DNA of 18,248 nt from Thermococcus sp. (GCF_027066465.1 NZ_JAMONU010000010.1:1-18248), one strand, 5' to 3'. Numbered from the stretch's first letter, positions 6,227-14,181 are shown. Translations and numbers: made by a program. Notes: generated from the sequence alone by a model not told the origin.

Positions 6227-7399
6227 ATGGTCGGAATTCAGGTGCAGGAGGTAATGACCGACAGGTTCCAGAAGATAGACATCGATGCCCCGCTTTCTGA
6301 GGCGATTGGTATATTCGAAAAGGAAGACCCCGACCTAATTCTCGTGTTTGATGGTAACCTGTATAAGGGTGTTCTGACCCAAGACCTTATTATCCGCTCC
6401 CACCTCAAGTGGGACCCGACGAGGGCCAAGGTTAGGGACGTTTACAAACCCGCCCCGGTCATAAAGCCTGACGAGGACCTTAGCAAGGCCGCTAAGCTCA
6501 TGATGGAGGTTGACCTCCGCTCGCTCCCCGTTGGGGAGAGCAAGGCTGAAATCATCGGCGTTATAAACGATATAGCCGTCCTTGAGAGGGTGGCTGAGAC
6601 AGACTTCGGCAAGAAGAAGGTTGAGGAGTTCATGACCAAGGACGTCATAACCCTTAAGCCCGACGATACCGTCGCCAAGGCCCTCGCGACGATGCGCGAC
6701 CACGCCATATCGAGAATCCCGATAGTCGACGAGGAGGGCAGGCTTGAGGGTCTTGTAACGCTCCACGACCTTATACTCCGCTTCATCAAACCCCGCTTCA
6801 GGGCAAAAGCCGGTGAGCTGGCCGGTGAGAAGATACCTCCCTTCAGCATGCCCCTCCGCGACGTCATGATTAGAGGTGTGATAACCGTTCTCCCGGACGC
6901 TAAGATCAGGGAAGCGGTCGCTACGATGAGGGACAACGATATAGATGGCCTCGTCGTCGTCAACGAGGACAACAAGGTCGTTGGAATCCTCACGGTCAAG
7001 GACCTGCTCCTGCCGATTTCAAAGATGACCGAAAAGGAGGCGAAGTTTTACCTCCAGCTTGGCGGAGACGCCTCACTGCTCAGCGACTTCACAAGGGAGA
7101 GAATCATTGAGGACATCAAGCGCTTTGTAGAGGGCTACGAGGATTTACTCGGTCAGGAGGGCATAATATACCTCCACATAAGGCGCTTCCCCGAGAAGTT
7201 CAGGGGAGTCCACCTATACCAAGCCAGGATGCGTGTCGTTACCGACAGGGGAGTTTTTGTGGCTACCGGCGAGACTTGGGGGGCCATTCAGGCCGTTCAC
7301 GACGCGTTGAGGGCCATCGAAAGGCAGTTGCTTCAGAAGGCCGAGCTGGAGAAGGACACGCGCTACGCTAAGCGCTTCCTTGAGAAGCTGGGCCTTTGA
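6227..7399 (+). CDS. four-CBS-domain protein with C-terminal HPF/S30AE-like domain
   Basis: The 390-residue soluble protein has four CBS repeats at about residues 5-60, 68-122, 133-188 and 211-263, which usually sense adenine nucleotides. Residues about 285-372 form an alpha-beta-beta-beta-alpha pattern. The final helix, in TGETWGAIQAVHDALRAIER then QLLQK, closely resembles the end of bacterial hibernation-promoting factor (aIDxxvdkLerQL). I infer a ribosome-binding domain under nucleotide control; CBS-containing ribosome-inactivating factors have been reported in archaea, but I cannot confirm orthology here. The ATG at 6227 has GGAGGTG six bases upstream. The GTG at 6218, which overlaps that site, is a poorer choice. 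The last 32 nt overlap the convergent DUF835 gene. Confidence 0.85.
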   Translation: MVGIQVQEVMTDRFQKIDIDAPLSEAIGIFEKEDPDLILVFDGNLYKGVLTQDLIIRSHLKWDPTRAKVRDVYKPAPVIKPDEDLSKAAKLMMEVDLRSLPVGESKAEIIGVINDIAVLERVAETDFGKKKVEEFMTKDVITLKPDDTVAKALATMRDHAISRIPIVDEEGRLEGLVTLHDLILRFIKPRFRAKAGELAGEKIPPFSMPLRDVMIRGVITVLPDAKIREAVATMRDNDIDGLVVVNEDNKVVGILTVKDLLLPISKMTEKEAKFYLQLGGDASLLSDFTRERIIEDIKRFVEGYEDLLGQEGIIYLHIRRFPEKFRGVHLYQARMRVVTDRGVFVATGETWGAIQAVHDALRAIERQLLQKAELEKDTRYAKRFLEKLGL

Positions 7400-8489
7400 A
7401 CTCTCCAAACTCCCTTTCTAAAATTTTAAGCTGGTTCTCGTCGAGGGTGTTGGGGTCCAAGGTTAGGACGAGTTCTCCACCGTGTATCAGAACCCTGTCC
7501 TTCAGGTCGAGGAGGAACCTGAGTGCAGGCGTAAAGCCGTTTTCAAGTATTAGGTACTCGAAGGCGTCTAGATAAACCGTCCTGTACCCTGATGAAAGGG
7601 CCTTCGAAACGAGGTCTAGGAGAATACCGAGCTTTGTGGGGCTTATCGCATAGACGAGGGGGGATTTCTCGATTTCTCCCTCCTGAACCCGCGTTATCCA
7701 GAACACCATCGAGTTCGGGCTTAACACAGACTTCAAAAAGTTCAGCTCGCTTCTGGTTATGGCAACTATTCCCTCTTCGCCGAGGGATTTAAGCATATCC
7801 TTCGCCGCTTCATGGTCGGTGTAAACAACCGTCCCAGACTCTGCAACGGCCTTCCTCACGGGTGGTAGCTGAATTCTCGGCCACAGGACAACGCCGAGGG
7901 CGCCTATCGCCATCATAACCCTGAAGACAGTGCCGAGGGTGAAGCCCCAGGGCAGGAACCATTTGAGGGTGGCCGTGTACGGGTATGTCGCGTTCAGCAT
8001 TCCCAGAAGAATCATCCCAATCGGGAACAGCTTGGGTATGAACCCTTTTGTGAGGGAGTACTTCAGTATGATTATTCCAAGGTACAGGTAGCCGGCCGCG
8101 TACACGATTACTGGGAGGAGCGTCTTCGTGGTAAAGCCGAGCGACAGCTCACCCACGTTGGTAACGATAATCCAGAAGTATCCGAGAACGCCGATGGCAA
8201 GGGGGAACGTCATCTTGGCCATGCTGGGTTCTTCCTTGATGTATTCGGCCGCTATTATCATAAGAACCCCTTGGAAGAGTGTGTTGACCATGTCGAGTGC
8301 AAAGGCTACCCCCGGGTTGAGGTGGAATCCGAGGGGGGCAAGCAGGAACCTCTCGGGGTCCATCGCGGCGAGGAAGAAGGAGACGGCTATGTAAATCCAC
8401 CCGCGGTTTCTTTCCCGGTACGCTTTGTGGAGCGCAACTCCAAAGAGAACCCACCGTGAGACGAGGTTGAGGGCGTAGACGATGCTCAA
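7368..8489 (-). CDS. polytopic membrane protein with C-terminal DUF835 domain
   Basis: The 373-residue protein has an N-terminal half of about six to seven membrane segments (residues about 1-205). A cytoplasmic-looking domain at about 218-365 matches DUF835 in layout: the strand MVFWIT, the motif ISPTKLGILLDLVSKAL, the diagnostic VYLDAFEYLILENGF at about 305-319, and LDLKDRVL followed by LTLDPNTLDENQ. DUF835 is common in Thermococcales, often joined to membrane modules, and has no established biochemical role. The start is TTG, overlapping the stop of the preceding gene (TTGA), with GAGGTG eight bases upstream. It is the last gene of an operon with a nucleotide-sugar enzyme and a UppP-like protein, which hints at envelope or glycolipid work. 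Confidence 0.82.
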   Translation of the reverse strand: MSIVYALNLVSRWVLFGVALHKAYRERNRGWIYIAVSFFLAAMDPERFLLAPLGFHLNPGVAFALDMVNTLFQGVLMIIAAEYIKEEPSMAKMTFPLAIGVLGYFWIIVTNVGELSLGFTTKTLLPVIVYAAGYLYLGIIILKYSLTKGFIPKLFPIGMILLGMLNATYPYTATLKWFLPWGFTLGTVFRVMMAIGALGVVLWPRIQLPPVRKAVAESGTVVYTDHEAAKDMLKSLGEEGIVAITRSELNFLKSVLSPNSMVFWITRVQEGEIEKSPLVYAISPTKLGILLDLVSKALSSGYRTVYLDAFEYLILENGFTPALRFLLDLKDRVLIHGGELVLTLDPNTLDENQLKILEREFGEFKGPASQGSA

Positions 8490-9742
8490 AGTCCACGCAC
8501 CTCTTTCTCCTGCTTTACGATGACGAGGCTGTTTGGAGGAACGTTCTTGTCTATAATCGCCCCCGGTCCTATGAACGAATTGCTTCCGATTTTCCTTCCG
8601 GGGTAGATGCTGACGTTGATGCCGACCTTCACGTTGTGCCCGATTATCGCCCCGAGCTTGTGTCTGCCGCTGTCTTCAAGCTTGCCCTTAACCTCGACCT
8701 TGATGTTTCCCCTGTCGTGCCTCAGGTTGGCCGTTATCGTTCCCGCTCCGAGGTTTGTGTTCTCGCCGATTATCGAGTCGCCGACGTAGTTGAGATGGGG
8801 GGCGTTGCTGTTGTCCATTATTATGGAGTTCTTGACCTCGACGGCGTTCCCTATGTGGCAGTTGTTGCCTATGCTTGTGTACGGCCTTATGAAGCAGTTG
8901 GGCCCTATCCTCGATTTCCTGCCAATCTTTACTGGGCCGATTATATAAGCCCCGCTCCTGACGACGGTTCCCTCTCCGATTTCAACGGGAGGAACTATCA
9001 CAGCCCCCTCTTCAACGGTTCCCCTTATCTCATGTTTGAGCTTGCTCTTGAGGAGGTACTCGTTGAGTTCCAGCAGGTTCCAGGGCATTCCAATGTCGTT
9101 CCAGTAGCCTTCGTAGGGAACCGCTATAACCTTTAAGCCTGCCTCAATCATCAGGTTTATCGTGTCGGTTATCTCATACTCACCGCGCTCACTCAGGCCG
9201 GTCTTTGCTATGAACTCAAAAACGCTTGAACGGAAGGCGTAGATGCCGAGATTGGCATAGCCGGGGACTTTGCCGGGCTTTTCGAGGATTGAAACTACGC
9301 GGTTTCCGTGCACGTCTACCTTTCCGAAGTGGCTTAAATCCTCGAAGTGCTTGACAACGATTGCCACATCTGCCCTCTCCCTTCTGAAGGCCGAGACAAG
9401 TTCCCTGACGGCGTCCTCCTCAAAGTAGATATCGCCGTTGGCGACGATGAACTCCTCCTCAACGCTCTCCCTGGCGCTCTCGATTGCCTTTGCGGTTCCC
9501 TCGCCGGGAAGCTGCTCAACGTAGGTTATCGGCTTGCCGCCAAACTCGTCCCCAAGCGTCTCCATTATCTTTTCCTTCTTGTAGCGGACCACTACCACGA
9601 ACTCGTCCACGAAGGGGTACAGGTTCTCCAGAACGTATTCTATAATCGGCCTGTTGGCAACCTTGAGGATTACCTTCGGCCTGTCGTCGGTGAGCGGTTT
9701 CAGCCTCTCACCCTTTCCGGCGGCGAGCACAACAGCCTTCAC
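8486..9742 (-). CDS. bifunctional sugar-1-phosphate nucleotidylyltransferase/acetyltransferase
   Basis: The 418-residue protein has two domains. Residues 1 to about 230 are a Rossmann-like nucleotidyltransferase with the signature LAAGKGERLKPLTDDRPK at 6-23, the phosphate-binding loop and pyrophosphorylase lysine region. Residues about 245-410 are hexapeptide repeats of a left-handed beta helix. They include HLNYVGDSIIGENTNLGAGT, reminiscent of the GlmU acetyltransferase region. Archaeal relatives such as Sulfolobus ST0452 make UDP-GlcNAc or dTDP/UDP-glucose and can acetylate amino-sugar phosphates, so a role in precursors for protein glycosylation or glycolipids is likely. The exact sugar is uncertain. 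Translation starts at GTG (9742), overlapping the previous stop as GTGA, with a strong GGAGGTGA site four bases upstream. Confidence 0.92.
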   Translation of the reverse strand: MKAVVLAAGKGERLKPLTDDRPKVILKVANRPIIEYVLENLYPFVDEFVVVVRYKKEKIMETLGDEFGGKPITYVEQLPGEGTAKAIESARESVEEEFIVANGDIYFEEDAVRELVSAFRRERADVAIVVKHFEDLSHFGKVDVHGNRVVSILEKPGKVPGYANLGIYAFRSSVFEFIAKTGLSERGEYEITDTINLMIEAGLKVIAVPYEGYWNDIGMPWNLLELNEYLLKSKLKHEIRGTVEEGAVIVPPVEIGEGTVVRSGAYIIGPVKIGRKSRIGPNCFIRPYTSIGNNCHIGNAVEVKNSIIMDNSNAPHLNYVGDSIIGENTNLGAGTITANLRHDRGNIKVEVKGKLEDSGRHKLGAIIGHNVKVGINVSIYPGRKIGSNSFIGPGAIIDKNVPPNSLVIVKQEKEVRGL

Positions 9743-10509
9743 GCTATCACCTCCAAGATTAGGGCGAGGATGGGAATCAACCCAAAGATTGCCAGGAACT
9801 TCCTATCGTTCCTTTCGGCGAGGGTTTCGAGAACTCTCATCGTCAGCAGGCTTACAACAAAGGCCAGCAGGAACGCCGTAAATGGAACCCAGGCGGGTCC
9901 GTCTGGCTTCCAGGTTCTAATCATGGCTAGTTTGAAGACGAAATACGCCGGGGCAACCATAAAACCCCACTCAAGGCTCTTCTTCACGCTGTGCCCGGGG
10001 ACGACGAGTCCCGCCGTTACAAAGCCTGTTCTCGCCAGGGTTCCGAGGACTGAAAGTCCCTGGAGTATACCCCCCGAGAGGGCGTCGAGAATGCTGGGCT
10101 GTTCGGGTAGCTTTTCGTCTATCCTCTTTAAAATGGCCAGCTTCGGCCACAAAAGTGCCATTAAAATCAAAAACACCCCGATTCCAGCGTTTATTATCAG
10201 GGAGCTGAAATCCGAGACCGCGCAGGAGAACCTCTCAAGGGGGTAGCCCACCGTGACGGTAAAAACCGCTGCGAAGACAATGAATTTAAGTTCAGGGTCG
10301 TAAATTCCCTTCATCGCTTTTATCAACATTTCCGAAAACCTCTCCCGGTATCTAAAGAGAACTGCAAAGGTTATTCCAAGGTAAGCCGGAACGAGGAACT
10401 CCGTTTGGTTTACGAGGGGCGAAAAGAGACTCCCCTCTGGGTTCAACGGAAGCCATGAAGCCAGTGCGGTGATTATTCCCGTCAACACAGCCGAGGAAAG
10501 TGAGTCCAT
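9739..10509 (-). CDS. divergent UppP/BacA-like membrane protein
   Basis: The 256-residue polytopic membrane protein aligns by eye with both halves of undecaprenyl-pyrophosphate phosphatase. The first half has GIITALASWLPLNPEGSL (usually GxxEGLTEFLPVSSxGHL) and a following AYLGITFAVLFRYRERF helix. The second has ALSGGILQGLSVLGTLARTG (usually GxxQxxAxxPGxSRSG) and SLEWGFMVAPAYF. The SRSG arginine is kept as ARTG, but the two glutamates, the serines and the histidine of the first motif are replaced. Catalysis may be lost or altered; a polyprenyl-phosphate carrier or transporter role is possible. I chose ATG 10509, which has GGGATGGGA before it; ATG 10515 is an alternative. Longer starts would cross the divergent promoter. 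It is the first gene of a coupled three-gene operon. Confidence 0.7.
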   Translation of the reverse strand: MDSLSSAVLTGIITALASWLPLNPEGSLFSPLVNQTEFLVPAYLGITFAVLFRYRERFSEMLIKAMKGIYDPELKFIVFAAVFTVTVGYPLERFSCAVSDFSSLIINAGIGVFLILMALLWPKLAILKRIDEKLPEQPSILDALSGGILQGLSVLGTLARTGFVTAGLVVPGHSVKKSLEWGFMVAPAYFVFKLAMIRTWKPDGPAWVPFTAFLLAFVVSLLTMRVLETLAERNDRKFLAIFGLIPILALILEVIA

Positions 10510-10525
10510 TCCCATCCCACAGTCA

Positions 10526-10550
10526 ATTTTTAAACGCTTGAACATAAACT
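10526..10550. promoter_or_regulatory. divergent promoter between UppP-like and MBL genes
   Basis: The 57-nt gap holds TTTTTAAAC at 10527-10535, which fits a TATA box for the plus-strand gene starting at 10567. On the minus strand GTTTATGTTC at 10540-10549 fits one for the gene starting at 10509. The two boxes nearly touch, so the polymerases would compete for this site. Confidence 0.45.
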
Positions 10551-10566
10551 TTTCGCGGTGGGGAAC

Positions 10567-11361
10567 ATGAGAGTTACGATACTCTATGAAAACCATTCTG
10601 GCTTTAAAAAGGGTCTCCTCGGAGGACACGGCTTTTCGGCCCTCGTTGAGGGGAACGGAAGGAGGGTGCTCGTCGATACCGGAACGGATGGAAAGGTTCT
10701 CCTCAGCAACATGGAGGCCCTGGGCATCGAGCCGGATTCAATAGACTACCTGTTCATAACGCACGGCCACTACGACCACACCGGTGGCCTGAAGGCGCTT
10801 CTCAAAGCCCGCTCGAAGCCTTTAAAAGTAATCGCTCACCCGGGAATATTCCAGAGGAGGATTGCGCTGAAGCCGAGGAGAAGGGAGATAGGGATTCCCT
10901 TCACACGGGAGGAGCTTGAGGAGTTCGGCGCCGAGTTCGTTCTGAGAAAGGAGCCTTTTGAGTTCGTGGAAGGCTTTACAAGCTCCGGCGAGATTGAAAG
11001 ATTTACCTGGGACAGGGCAGTGGGATACCTCCCGGATGGGACGAAGGACCCGGTCAGGGACGACATGGCGCTCATCCTCGACCTCGGCGATTCAACGGCC
11101 GTAATCACCGGTTGCGGACATTCCGGGGTCATCAACATCGTCAGGCACGCCGAGAAGGTCAGCGGGAAGCCCGTAAAGGCCCTAATCGGAGGACTGCACC
11201 TGATTGGCGCGAAGGGAGAACTTCTTGAAGACGTTGTCAAAAACGTCAAAGCCAGACTCTACGCGGGCCACTGCACGGGGCTTGAGAGCTTTGCATACCT
11301 CCGCTGTCGGCTCGGGAAGCGGGTCGAACCAATCCACGTGGGCAAGACCATCGAGCTTTAG
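10567..11361 (+). CDS. metallo-beta-lactamase-fold hydrolase (COG1237-like)
   Basis: The 264-residue protein has the metallo-beta-lactamase motif THGHYDHTGG with H66, H68, D70 and H71. Later metal-site elements are GCGHSG, GGLHL and AGHCTG. The opening MRVTILYENHSG and the overall order match the COG1237 group, often annotated as a dihydropterin-related synthase because of one methanogen enzyme. That name should not be taken as function here; the hydrolytic substrate is unknown. There is no signal peptide, so it is cytoplasmic. The ATG at 10567 follows GGTGGGG by three bases and is better than the GTG at 10558. It is followed by a separate promoter, so it appears to be monocistronic. Confidence 0.87.
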   Translation: MRVTILYENHSGFKKGLLGGHGFSALVEGNGRRVLVDTGTDGKVLLSNMEALGIEPDSIDYLFITHGHYDHTGGLKALLKARSKPLKVIAHPGIFQRRIALKPRRREIGIPFTREELEEFGAEFVLRKEPFEFVEGFTSSGEIERFTWDRAVGYLPDGTKDPVRDDMALILDLGDSTAVITGCGHSGVINIVRHAEKVSGKPVKALIGGLHLIGAKGELLEDVVKNVKARLYAGHCTGLESFAYLRCRLGKRVEPIHVGKTIEL

Positions 11362-11367
11362 CGATAC

Positions 11368-11379
11368 GTTTTTATATTT
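11368..11379 (+). promoter_or_regulatory. TATA box for the small membrane protein
   Basis: GTTTTTATATTT lies right after the MBL gene and 46-57 nt before the ATG at 11425. It predicts a leader of roughly 25 nt that includes the GGAGGGTGG ribosome site. Confidence 0.55.
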
Positions 11380-11424
11380 TCGCACCATTTTGGTTTTTAG
11401 AGCATACTAAAGGAGGGTGGAGAT

Positions 11425-11634
11425 ATGGGGCTTGGTGCCATAATTGACAAACTCAATCGGTATGAAGGACTCTTTGAAAAGCTCGGTCTCCTCATCGTTG
11501 CGGTGTTTTTCCTGATGGTGATAGCGGGCTTTAGCGACGCCTCCTCCGTGGGCAGGATAATGAGCCTTGTACTGCTCTTCCTGATTGCGCTGGCTTCCCT
11601 CGTTGGGGTAATCATCTACCGCTCGCTCGATTGA
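11425..11634 (+). CDS. small two-helix membrane protein, unknown function
   Basis: A 69-residue protein that I do not recognise. It has a short amphipathic N-terminus (residues about 1-20), then two hydrophobic helices, about 21-38 (LGLLIVAVFFLMVIAG) and about 47-65 (SLVLLFLIALASLVGVII), joined by a short loop with D and S residues. The start is well supported by GGAGGGTGG ending five bases before the ATG and by its own TATA box. The next gene, the NOG1-type GTPase, has a separate promoter in the 58-nt gap, so a functional link is not implied. Confidence 0.75.
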   Translation: MGLGAIIDKLNRYEGLFEKLGLLIVAVFFLMVIAGFSDASSVGRIMSLVLLFLIALASLVGVIIYRSLD

Positions 11635-11638
11635 ATAC

Positions 11639-11648
11639 CTTTTTAAGG
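11639..11648 (+). promoter_or_regulatory. TATA box for the NOG1-type GTPase
   Basis: CTTTTTAAGG lies 45-54 nt before the ATG at 11693, giving a leader of about 20-25 nt that contains GGGAGGGGTGA. Confidence 0.5.
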
Positions 11649-11692
11649 CCCCTCCCCAACCTTTTCTCCGCGAGATTGAGGGAGGGGTGAGA

Positions 11693-12766
11693 ATGAAGAA
11701 TCCGTTTGAGAAGATGCCGACGGTTCTTACCGCTGACGAGCTAATCGATAAAGCCTTTAGAAGGGCCGAGAAAGCGGCCTCTGCTTACAACCCCCCCGGC
11801 GGGAAGGTCGCGAAGGCGAGGCAGAGGGAAGAGCTTAGAGTTAGAACGGTTTCGAACGTCGTTCGCGACAACCTCCGGAAGATACTCGACAGAACGCCCG
11901 GTGTCTCGACGCTCCCGAAGTTCTATCAGGAGTTAGTTGACACGCTCGTCGATAGGGACCAGTTCCACCGCTCGCTGGCGAGGGTCAGCTGGGCGGTAAA
12001 GACCATCAGGACTCTTGAGCAACGCTACGTGGAGAAGATACGCTTTGAGAGGGACCCGAAGGAGATAGCCAAGCTCAGGAGGGCTTTCTACGGCCGAGTT
12101 GCGGACATACTCCACGAGATTGACGACGATTTGCGCTATCTGAATCAGGCAAGAAACGTTCTCAAGGAGTTGCCCGTCGTCGATTTGGAGCTACCAACGG
12201 TCGTCATAGCCGGCCATCCGAACGTGGGCAAGAGCACGCTTTTGAGGGCTTTGACCAACGCGAAGCCGGAAGTTGCGAGCTACCCCTTCACGACGAAGGG
12301 AATAAACGTCGGCCAGTTTGAGAAGCACTACCTCCGCTACCAAGTCATAGACACGCCCGGTCTGCTCGACAGACCTCTCAGCGAGAGGAACGAAGTTGAG
12401 AAGCAGGCGATACTCGCTTTGAAGCATCTCGGGGATGTTATCGTCTACATCTTCGACCCGAGCGAGTACTGCGGCTTTCCAATCGAGGAGCAGATGCACC
12501 TCTTCGAGGAGATACTGAGCGAGTTCGGGGAGTTCCCGTTTATAGTCGCGATAAACAAGGTTGACATAGCGGACGAGGAGAAAACTAAGGCCGTCGAGGA
12601 GTTCGTCAAAGCAAAAGGACTTGAGCCCGTTAAGATTTCCGCCCTGACGGGTGAGGGGCTTGATGAGCTCAAGAGGAGAATAATAGCGATTGTCGAGCCG
12701 AAAGCTAGGGAGCTGGCGAAGAAAATTATGGAAAAAGAACTTTCGAAGTTCAGGGAAGAGGTTTAA
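11693..12766 (+). CDS. NOG1/Obg-family GTP-binding protein
   Basis: The 357-residue protein has a basic helical N-terminal domain (about 1-160) typical of NOG1, then a TRAFAC-class G domain. The motifs are G1 GHPNVGKST at 174-182, a conserved YPFTTKG switch I at 198-204, G3 DTPG at 220-223, G4 NKVD at 288-291 and G5 SAL at 316-318. NOG1 proteins bind the large ribosomal subunit during assembly, so a role in 50S maturation is expected in archaea by homology. The long C-terminal tail of eukaryotic NOG1 is absent, which is normal for archaea. The ATG at 11693 with GGAGG seven bases upstream is preferred over the GTG at 11687, which lies inside that ribosome site. Confidence 0.93.
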   Translation: MKNPFEKMPTVLTADELIDKAFRRAEKAASAYNPPGGKVAKARQREELRVRTVSNVVRDNLRKILDRTPGVSTLPKFYQELVDTLVDRDQFHRSLARVSWAVKTIRTLEQRYVEKIRFERDPKEIAKLRRAFYGRVADILHEIDDDLRYLNQARNVLKELPVVDLELPTVVIAGHPNVGKSTLLRALTNAKPEVASYPFTTKGINVGQFEKHYLRYQVIDTPGLLDRPLSERNEVEKQAILALKHLGDVIVYIFDPSEYCGFPIEEQMHLFEEILSEFGEFPFIVAINKVDIADEEKTKAVEEFVKAKGLEPVKISALTGEGLDELKRRIIAIVEPKARELAKKIMEKELSKFREEV

Positions 12767-12784
12767 TCCCGTTCATCCTGACGG

Positions 12785-12799
12785 CTCTTTTCCAATTTT
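12785..12799 (+). terminator. T-rich region after the NOG1-type gene
   Basis: CTCTTTTCCAATTTT follows the NOG1-type stop by about 20 nt. It lies in the 71-nt convergent gap shared with S8e, whose minus-strand tail reads CTTTTCTAATTT just inside 12823-12834. Both genes thus end in oligo-T signals. Confidence 0.4.
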
Positions 12800-12837
12800 G
12801 AAAATCAGAATCAGTCAAAGGCAAATTAGAAAAGGGT

Positions 12838-13230
12838 TCAGGCGTTCTCCTCCTTAAGGAGAACAGCGTTTACAACTCCATCCTGACCGGGCCTGCTGGT
12901 GACGACGGCCTTCCCAATCTCGGTCTCGATTATTGCCCCCTTGGTGATGATGTTTCTCCTTGCGTACTGCCTGTTGGCGGGGTTTTCAACGACTCCGAGG
13001 ATTTTGACCTTCCTGCCCTTTCCACCCTCGAAGACGTTCGCGTAGAGTGCCTCGACGAGGCGAACCTTCCTGTTGCCGCCGTAGGTTCTGATTATCTTCC
13101 TCTTCTCCCTCTCCTCTGCAACCCTTGTATTGGCCGGTTCTCTTCCAAGCTCCCTCTTCCTCTTCTTCCTCGCGAGGACAATCCTTCCACCCGAGGGCTT
13201 CTTGAGTGACCTTCCCTGCCAGATTGCCAT
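12838..13230 (-). CDS. rps8e: 30S ribosomal protein S8e
   Basis: A 130-residue basic protein with the S8e signature: MAIWQGRSLKKPSGGR at the N-terminus, a run of KKRKRELGREP, RTYGGNRKVRL in the middle, and a C-terminal beta region with NPANRQYARRNIITKGAII. It is a small-subunit protein shared by archaea and eukaryotes and absent from bacteria. Its length is typical of archaea. The start ATG at 13230 follows GGTGAGATAA. The gene stands alone between two opposite-strand neighbours and has a strong promoter, as expected for a ribosomal protein. Confidence 0.96.
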   Translation of the reverse strand: MAIWQGRSLKKPSGGRIVLARKKRKRELGREPANTRVAEEREKRKIIRTYGGNRKVRLVEALYANVFEGGKGRKVKILGVVENPANRQYARRNIITKGAIIETEIGKAVVTSRPGQDGVVNAVLLKEENA

Positions 13231-13278
13231 TTATCTCACCTCGATTAGCCTGATGAACCCATCGCCACTTTCGGGAGT

Positions 13279-13290
13279 TTATTTATAAGC
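13279..13290 (-). promoter_or_regulatory. TATA box for S8e
   Basis: On the minus strand GCTTATAAATAA, preceded by the A-rich stretch AAGAAAA, is a strong BRE/TATA pair 49-60 nt before the S8e ATG. Confidence 0.65.
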
Positions 13291-13305
13291 TTTTCTTAGG
13301 GGGAA

Positions 13306-13318
13306 CGCTTTTAAATCA
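13306..13318 (+). promoter_or_regulatory. TATA box for the 13348 membrane protein
   Basis: CGCTTTTAAATCA lies 30-42 nt before the ATG at 13348, divergent from the S8e promoter. It predicts a leader of about 10 nt carrying CGGTGG. Confidence 0.55.
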
Positions 13319-13347
13319 TTCCCTTATTACTAATAACGGTGGTTCTC

Positions 13348-14181
13348 ATGGGAGCACTTGATGCATTCTCAAAGGCGTTTTCGCTCGTTGGAGACAACAA
13401 GAGGATTTACTTTCTCGTCTTGGGTGTAACACTATTTCTGAACGCCCTCAACACTTTCCTCTTCAGGAGTTCTAATCAGGTTCCCATCCATGAGAACATC
13501 TCTTCAAACGTCATTTTTGAGCAGTACGGGGCCAGACCGGAAACATTTCTCACGCACGATGTGCGGTTTGTCCTCCTGAAGTTGCTCATTACAATCGTTC
13601 TCCTGTCCTTTGTTCAATACAGCTCGGTTAAGGCCTACTTCCTGTCCTTAGAAGATAAGGAGTATTCGATGTCTCAGCTTTTTGTTTCCGCACTCGTAAA
13701 GGTGCCCGCGGTGATACTCATCAACCTCCTCGCCTACGTGGTGACTTTAGTTTTCATTGTAGTTCCCGTCGCCGTTCTTCTCTTCGGGGTGGTGACCCTC
13801 AGCTTGGGTGTAATCTTTCTGGGGATTCTGCTGTTCTTCCTCGTGTTTCCGCTGGTGCTGACGTTTTTTGCCCTCGTGATTCCCGCGTACGTTGAAACGG
13901 AGAAAGTAAGTGCCTTCATCGAGGCCTTGAAGTTAACGCTCGAGAATTTGGCGAGCAGTTTTGGCTACGGAATTCTCATACTCCTCCTCGGCATAGGCGT
14001 TGGCATATTAACCGCCCCATTCGTCGCTGTATCCATTGCACTCAGCGCAAATCCCCTCGTGCTGGCCCTTGTGGAGGCCCCATTCAACGCCTTTCTCGTG
14101 TGCTTCCTGTGGGCAAGTGGCGTTCTCCTCTACAGGGACTTCAAGGGAATTAAGGGAAGAAAAGAGGAGTTCCTTTACTGA
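13348..14181 (+). CDS. polytopic membrane protein of unknown function
   Basis: The 277-residue protein has about five or six hydrophobic segments: near residues 20-36, 77-92, 115-145, 147-182, 207-232 and 240-262. A polar stretch at about 38-75 lies between the first two. The layout recalls archaeal DUF4013/DUF7847-like and glycerophosphodiesterase membrane-domain proteins, but I cannot assign a family with confidence. No catalytic motif is visible; the C-terminus RDFKGIKGRKEEFLY is basic and probably cytoplasmic by the positive-inside rule. The ATG at 13348 follows CGGTGG by five bases and is preferred to the GTG at 13339. Its last 7 nt overlap the end of pyrG, which runs in the opposite direction. 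Confidence 0.7.
   Translation: MGALDAFSKAFSLVGDNKRIYFLVLGVTLFLNALNTFLFRSSNQVPIHENISSNVIFEQYGARPETFLTHDVRFVLLKLLITIVLLSFVQYSSVKAYFLSLEDKEYSMSQLFVSALVKVPAVILINLLAYVVTLVFIVVPVAVLLFGVVTLSLGVIFLGILLFFLVFPLVLTFFALVIPAYVETEKVSAFIEALKLTLENLASSFGYGILILLLGIGVGILTAPFVAVSIALSANPLVLALVEAPFNAFLVCFLWASGVLLYRDFKGIKGRKEEFLY

Noticed and set aside
8636..9136. 166-residue plus-strand reading frame
   Set aside because: It lies antisense to the nucleotidylyltransferase gene, shows no family features and has no promoter; the same holds for long antisense frames over trkH, map, pyrG and the ABC ATPase gene.
10558..10566. GTG at 10558 as start of the MBL-fold protein
   Set aside because: It lies inside the GGTGGGG ribosome site that serves the ATG at 10567, where family similarity begins.
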